DNA of 64,000 nt from Pseudomonas mandelii (GTDB lineage: Bacteria; Pseudomonadota; Gammaproteobacteria; Pseudomonadales; Pseudomonadaceae). The stretch lies in the NCBI RefSeq assembly GCF_024138395.1, contig NZ_JAMYDU010000015.1, positions 1 to 64,000 of the forward strand. The letters are read 5' to 3'. Below, piece by piece: positions 59,856 through 64,000 of the stretch. The position numbers were made by a program, and so were the translations under genes. The notes below the pieces were generated by a model. It was not told where the DNA came from and made no database searches. It was given only the letters and a program-made list of their open reading frames with translations. Every line of letters starts with the position of its first letter. Positions within the stretch are counted from its first letter, which is position 1.

Positions 59856-61963
59856 ATTTTTTCGATGCGGTTTTTGCCTGCAGCGACCAACCGTTCCAGC
59901 AGCGGTGCTGGCTGAAACCACATCTCGCCGTAATCACCGAGGGCATGGTGATAGTGCTGGATACCGGCCAGCACCTTTTCCAGGCCCAATTGTTCGGCGT
60001 AATGCATGGGGCCGCCGAGATGGGCGGGAAAACCGTAGCCATTGATCCACACCAGATCGATATCGCTCGCCCGCAAAGCGATGCCTTCGTCCAACAACTG
60101 GATGCCTTCATTGATCAGCATGAACAGGCAGCGATCATGGATTTCCTGATCTTCAATGGAGCGCCGGGAAACACGCAGCTCACCGGCAAGACGCTCCGCC
60201 AGTGCAACGACCTCGTAGTCTTCCTTACGGTCGCGCCCTTCATAGAGGTAGAAACCCCGCCCGGTCTTTTGGCCGTATCGCCCCAGGGCATAAAGCTCCT
60301 CGCCGAGTCGGCAGTAACTTTCATCATGGGCAATGGCCGCGCGATTCGAGTCGCGCATCAGGAAACTCACATCGATGCCGGCAAGGTCCAACATGCTGAA
60401 GACGCCCATATTCAAGTCCAGCGCGGTGAGCACCCCGTCCACCTGCGCCGGTGTGGCGCCCTCCAGTACCAGGCGATGGGCTTCGCGTGCGTAGGGTTCG
60501 AGCATGCGGTTGCCGATGAAACCAAAGCAGACGCCGGAAATCACCGGCAACTTGCCAATACGCTTGGCGATCATCATGGTGGTCGCCACAACGTCTGGCG
60601 CGGTGTCTTTGCCTCGTACTACTTCCAGCAAGCGCATGACATTGGCCGGGCTGAAGAAGTGCAGTCCGATCACGTCCTGCGGGCGGGAGACCGATGCCGC
60701 GATAGCGTCGACATCGAGCGATGATGTGTTTGTCGCCAATACGGCGCCAGGCTTGCAGATCTTTTCCAAGTTGCGGAATACCTGCTGTTTGACCTCCAGA
60801 TTTTCGAACACGGCTTCGATCACCAGGTCCGCGTCAGCCAGATCCTCGTAGTCAAGAGTGCCAAACAGCAGATCCATACGCTGCTCCAACTCATCTGTGG
60901 TCATCTTCCCGCGTTTGACACTGATCCCGTAATTCTTGCGGATCTGCATCAGGCCGCGGTCCAATGCCTGCCCCTCAAGTTCTAGCAAGGCTACGGGCAT
61001 ACCGGCGTTGACGAAGTTCATGGCAATGCCGCCCCCCATGGTGCCCGCCCCAATGACCGCAACCTTTTCGATCTTGCGCAGCGTAATGTCTGCCTCGATG
61101 CCCGGGATTTTCCTGGCTTCGCGCTCGGCGAAGAACACATGACGCAGCGCCTTCGATTGACGGGAAGCCTCGGCATGCTTGAACAACGTCAGTTCTCGGG
61201 CGAGTCCTTCTTCCAGCGGCAGCAGGCAAGCGGCTTCCAGTGCAGAGAGCACCAGACGCGGGGCCAGCCGGCTTTTCCAAAGCGGTTCATGCTCGGCGCG
61301 ATAACGGGCGAGGAAATCGTCCGGAAGGTCCTCGGCCGGTTTCGGCCATGCATCCGCCGGCCGTGCCGGGGCACAGCAGTCGATCAGCTCGTTAGCATAA
61401 GCACGTGCCTCATCAAGCAACTGCTCTGTACTGGCTGCTATGCGGTCGAGAATGCCCAGCCTGCGAGCGCGTACAGCGTCTATCTGTTCACCCGACAGAA
61501 TCAGGTTCAGTGTCGACTCAGCGCCGATCAGTCTCGGTAAGCGCTGAGTTCCCCCAGCGCCAGGCAGCAGTCCCAGGTTTATTTCCGACAATCCAACACG
61601 GGTGCCGGGCTCAGCAATCCGGTATCCGCAAGCCAAGGCCAGCTCCAAGCCACCGCCAAGCGCCAGCTTGCCGATCGCGGCAATCAATGGTTTGTGGATT
61701 TCGGTCAGGCGCACCAGTGTGTTGGGAAGATCCGGCCTGGAGAAGGAGGCATCGGTGCCAAATTCAGTAATGTCGGCACCGGCACTAAACAGACCTTGCT
61801 CGCCATAGAGAATAATGGCCTGCACTTTGTCATCTGCGGCAGCGCGTTCGCAGGCACCGATGAGGGCGGCGCGCAGAGATTGGCTGAGCGCGTTGACCGG
61901 CGGATGGGCCATTCCGATCAGGGCCAGACCGTCTTCAAGGCAATAGTGGATCAGGTCGCACAT
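59852..61963 (-). CDS. Bifunctional enoyl-CoA hydratase / 3-hydroxyacyl-CoA dehydrogenase
   Basis: A 703-residue FadB/FadJ-type protein. N-terminal crotonase domain (about 1-190) with oxyanion segments GLFSAGADITEFG and INLGLLPGAGGTQRL; Glu residues of the active site are at the expected places. The dehydrogenase part begins near 300 (VAVIGAGTMGGGIAMNFVNA) with HFFSPANVMRLLEVVRG and a second HADH C-domain to the end. It carries out hydration and NAD-dependent oxidation of an acyl-CoA; not a housekeeping FadB, since no fadA follows. Confidence 0.9.
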   Translation of the reverse strand: MCDLIHYCLEDGLALIGMAHPPVNALSQSLRAALIGACERAAADDKVQAIILYGEQGLFSAGADITEFGTDASFSRPDLPNTLVRLTEIHKPLIAAIGKLALGGGLELALACGYRIAEPGTRVGLSEINLGLLPGAGGTQRLPRLIGAESTLNLILSGEQIDAVRARRLGILDRIAASTEQLLDEARAYANELIDCCAPARPADAWPKPAEDLPDDFLARYRAEHEPLWKSRLAPRLVLSALEAACLLPLEEGLARELTLFKHAEASRQSKALRHVFFAEREARKIPGIEADITLRKIEKVAVIGAGTMGGGIAMNFVNAGMPVALLELEGQALDRGLMQIRKNYGISVKRGKMTTDELEQRMDLLFGTLDYEDLADADLVIEAVFENLEVKQQVFRNLEKICKPGAVLATNTSSLDVDAIAASVSRPQDVIGLHFFSPANVMRLLEVVRGKDTAPDVVATTMMIAKRIGKLPVISGVCFGFIGNRMLEPYAREAHRLVLEGATPAQVDGVLTALDLNMGVFSMLDLAGIDVSFLMRDSNRAAIAHDESYCRLGEELYALGRYGQKTGRGFYLYEGRDRKEDYEVVALAERLAGELRVSRRSIEDQEIHDRCLFMLINEGIQLLDEGIALRASDIDLVWINGYGFPAHLGGPMHYAEQLGLEKVLAGIQHYHHALGDYGEMWFQPAPLLERLVAAGKNRIEKI

Positions 61964-62075
61964 TGGGGATCCTTAAGTGTCGTTACCAGGACTTCAAACT
62001 GATGCTTTGCATTTAAAAAAACGGCTCTGTTGCCGGCACCGAACAATCGCAAGTGCGCTCGTTGGTCTACGGGTA
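61964..62075. other. Intergenic stretch with no gene found
   Basis: Part of the 623-base gap between the fadJ-like gene and the last TetR gene. Apart from the small frame at 62076-62258, neither this part nor 62259-62586 contains a convincing gene; a plus-strand frame at 62144-62443 lacks a ribosome site. Confidence 0.4.
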
Positions 62076-62258
62076 TTAAAAATTTCTGAAGATTTCGCCG
62101 AAGTGGGCAAGTGGATAATTGGGCTGAGAGCTAGCCACAAGGCTTGAAATTGCTGAACCCCACGCGCCAAAGGAACCTATGGAGTAGAAGCAATAGATTG
62201 AATAGACGGCGACTGAGATCAGCGTCACGGCCAGGCAGGAAAAAAGGAATGGGCGCAT
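62076..62258 (-). CDS. Small membrane or secreted protein, 60 residues
   Basis: A 60-residue frame with a strong ribosome site (GGAGG, 6 bases before ATG) and a hydrophobic N-terminal helix (FLFSCLAVTLISVAVYSIYC). The rest is Ser/aromatic rich and ends in EIFRNF. No family is recognised; it is called for its start signals only. Confidence 0.4.
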   Translation of the reverse strand: MRPFLFSCLAVTLISVAVYSIYCFYSIGSFGAWGSAISSLVASSQPNYPLAHFGEIFRNF

Positions 62259-62586
62259 CGAAAACCTCCGTCATTCGGCTGGAGCCAAATGCAGTGTCTT
62301 TTGTTATTGAGGGTTCGATTCTGGGCACTGGCAGATGCAAAAGCTTTGCAGATCACGCCACAAAATATGCAGATCATGACTCTCCAGAACGTGCGGACAG
62401 GATGATTGTCTGGCTGCTAGGTGCACGGTTGAGAGCATGGTGAAATGAGGCGAAAGATTTCCTGAGGCTTCATGTGAGCGGATAGTGTTTCAAATGATTT
62501 ATTTATCTCCTGTTCCGTGGTTTTCGTTGCAGTAATGAGCTTTTCCTGCACAATTCTGGCCATTGAAATTGATCTGAGACCTCCTG

Positions 62587-63192
62587 ATGTCCCTGACTCC
62601 CCAAGACGAAAGACTCATCAAGGCGTTGGCCCTGGCCATCGTTGATCGCCCTCGGGCGACGCTCAAGGAACTGGCTGAAGCCGCCGGAGTGAGCAAGGCC
62701 ACGTTGCACCGCTTCTGCGGCACCCGTGACAACCTGGTGCAGATGATGGAAAGCCACGGTGAAACTGTGCTCAATCAGATCACCACCACGACCGACTTAT
62801 TGCACGGTGAGCCTGTAGAGGCCCTGCGAGGTCTGATCAATGAGCATCTGGCGCATCGTGAAATGCTGGTCTTCCTGCTTTTTCAATATCGCCCCGACAC
62901 TTTCGCGGTAAATGGTGAAGGCGACCGTTGGCAGTCTTATGCGGATGCCCTTGATGCATTCTTTCTTCGCGGCCAGCAATTAGGGGCCTTCCGCATCGAT
63001 GTCACCGCGGCGGTCTTCACTGAACTGTTCCTGACCATGATCTTCGGCATGGTCGATGCGGAGCGCCGTGGGCGCGCGGCAAGTGCCAACTCAGCCAATG
63101 TGCTGGAGCAGATGTTCTTGCATGGCGCTGCCGGCGTAGCACGTCCTAAATCATCCCCCTTCTCTCCTCCAAAAAAGAGCCCCGCGACCTGA
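62587..63192 (+). CDS. TetR-family transcriptional regulator
   Basis: A 201-residue TetR regulator; HTH at about residues 23-60 (RATLKELAEAAGVSKATLHRFCGTRDNLVQMM). It faces the 3' end of an RND-type pump's outer-membrane gene and may control that pump. Its last codons lie in the pump operon's terminator hairpin. Confidence 0.87.
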   Translation: MSLTPQDERLIKALALAIVDRPRATLKELAEAAGVSKATLHRFCGTRDNLVQMMESHGETVLNQITTTTDLLHGEPVEALRGLINEHLAHREMLVFLLFQYRPDTFAVNGEGDRWQSYADALDAFFLRGQQLGAFRIDVTAAVFTELFLTMIFGMVDAERRGRAASANSANVLEQMFLHGAAGVARPKSSPFSPPKKSPAT

Positions 63193-63206
63193 CGGTCCAC
63201 GGGGCT
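63172..63206 (-). terminator. Terminator of the efflux operon
   Basis: The stem agccccg/cggggct spans 63178-63206, and on the minus strand it is followed by a run of six T. It ends transcription from the outer-membrane gene and lies within the 3' end of the TetR gene. Confidence 0.75.
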
Positions 63207-63252
63207 AAAAAGCAGGTTGGATGCGCCAACCCAAGGAGCTCTTGCCTGCGTC

Positions 63253-64000
63253 TTATCTGGCCTTTGCTTGCTGTGACCATCCCCCACCCAGCGAGCGGAA
63301 CAGATCGACCAAGGCAATTTGTCGCTGAGTGCTGACCTCGATAAATCCGGTCTCGTTGACGAAGCTGGTGCGCTGGGCGTCGAGGTAACGCAGGTGACTG
63401 TCGATACCGCCTTCATAACGGGCCTTGGCCAGTTTCAACGTCTCGCTGCTGGTGTTGGCCAGCGCGCGCCGGGCGGCTTCTTCCCGGCGCAAGGTGTCGG
63501 TCGCTGCCAGTGCATCGGCCACCTCGCGAAACGCCGTCTGAATCGTGCCCTCATACGCCGCCACCGCAGAGTCCTTGCGAGCTTCGGCCAGGCTCAGCCC
63601 TGCACGGTTGCGGCCGGCATCGAACAACGGCATCGAAAGGTTCGGCACAAAGCTCCAGGACCGTGAGCCACCCTCAAACAAACCGGACATTTGCGCGCTG
63701 GAGGTTCCGAAACTGCCCGTCAGACTGATACGCGGGAAAAACGCCGCACGCGCCGCGCCAATATCGGCATTGCGCGCCTGCAGGCGATGCTCGGCGGCGA
63801 GAATGTCCGGTCGACGTTCAATCAGCGTCGAGGTGGTATCAGGTGCGATGTCCTGAACCAGCATCGGCTCCTTTTGCAACCGTTCGGGAATCGACTTCGC
63901 AGCGTCTTTGGTTCCGAGCAACAGTACCAACGCATTGAAGGCCTGCTGTTTCTGGCGCAGATTGCTTTCCTGTTCTGCGCGCGATTGCTCCACCAGCCCC
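63253..64000 (-). CDS. RND-pump outer-membrane channel protein (OprM/NodT family), 3' part
   Basis: The last 249 residues of a TolC-like channel; the gene continues beyond the window. The family motif RRPDILAAEHRLQARNADIGAARAAFFPRISLTG and the repeat EALAATDTLRREEAARRALA...AKARYEGGIDSHLRYLDAQR are seen. Likely last gene of an RND multidrug pump operon. Confidence 0.88.
   Translation of the reverse strand, partial: GLVEQSRAEQESNLRQKQQAFNALVLLLGTKDAAKSIPERLQKEPMLVQDIAPDTTSTLIERRPDILAAEHRLQARNADIGAARAAFFPRISLTGSFGTSSAQMSGLFEGGSRSWSFVPNLSMPLFDAGRNRAGLSLAEARKDSAVAAYEGTIQTAFREVADALAATDTLRREEAARRALANTSSETLKLAKARYEGGIDSHLRYLDAQRTSFVNETGFIEVSTQRQIALVDLFRSLGGGWSQQAKAR

Noticed and set aside
62144..62443. 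Plus-strand frame of 99 codons
   Set aside because: Arg-rich, no ribosome site, and it overlaps a better-supported minus-strand small gene.

Overview
The window looks like chromosome of a fluorescent-group Pseudomonas. The evidence is the high-GC coding sequence, Pseudomonas-type REP/REPIN elements between genes (gcgggcttgcccgcga and related), and typical Pseudomonas gene families: arnEF-ugd, the pqi operon, a polyamine-type PuuB/glutamine-synthetase-like/PotF set, and cstA with its small partner. This assignment rests on reading the sequence, not on a database match. No rRNA, tRNA or CRISPR array was seen.

Layout. 0-3.3 kb: a divergent argininosuccinate lyase paralogue, a divergently transcribed LysR regulator and a GNAT acetyltransferase. 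3.4-6.9 kb: ugd, arnF and arnE, with what looks like a small 3' remnant of arnT beside a solitary tyrosine recombinase; the rest of the lipid A aminoarabinose operon is absent. 6.8-10.3 kb: pqiA (as two half-genes), pqiB and pqiC. 10.5-15.5 kb: polyamine-type oxidase, binding protein and gamma-glutamyl ligase with an AraC regulator. 15.5-19.5 kb: a tripartite efflux set (DUF2955, HlyD-type, outer-membrane lipoprotein). 19.8-25.0 kb: a small membrane protein, a two-component system, and cstA with its small partner. 25.3-34.9 kb: transporters and regulators: LysR/MFS/SDR, a BASS symporter with an AraC regulator, a metallophosphoesterase, gamma-glutamyltransferase, and an OFA-type MFS gene interrupted by an in-frame TAG. 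34.9-36.7 kb: an AT-rich stretch with a decayed small gene.

36.7-62 kb looks like a catabolic island for a hydrophobic amine. It has a PhyH-type dioxygenase, a Rid-family protein, a TetR regulator, and two copies of a module pairing a Tat-exported flavin amine oxidase with a diheme cytochrome c. One copy also carries a multi-pass membrane protein. A five-gene operon follows: acyl-CoA dehydrogenase, saccharopine-dehydrogenase-like oxidoreductase, acyl-CoA ligase, thiolase and a DAO-type amine oxidase. Next come an envelope set (DUF1329, DUF1302, MMPL-type RND, YCF48-like propeller) with a divergent TetR gene, and then an SDR with a bifunctional enoyl-CoA hydratase/3-hydroxyacyl-CoA dehydrogenase. 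A near-identical 20-bp palindrome lies upstream of both the PhyH gene and the acyl-CoA dehydrogenase operon, which suggests one regulon.

A working model, which is inference: a hydrophobic amine crosses the envelope with help from the RND/DUF1302/DUF1329 set. Tat-exported flavin dehydrogenases deaminate it and pass electrons to cytochrome c. The carbon skeleton is then activated with CoA and taken through beta-oxidation-like steps. The substrate cannot be named from sequence alone. The window ends with a TetR gene facing the 3' end of an RND-pump outer-membrane channel gene that runs off the edge.
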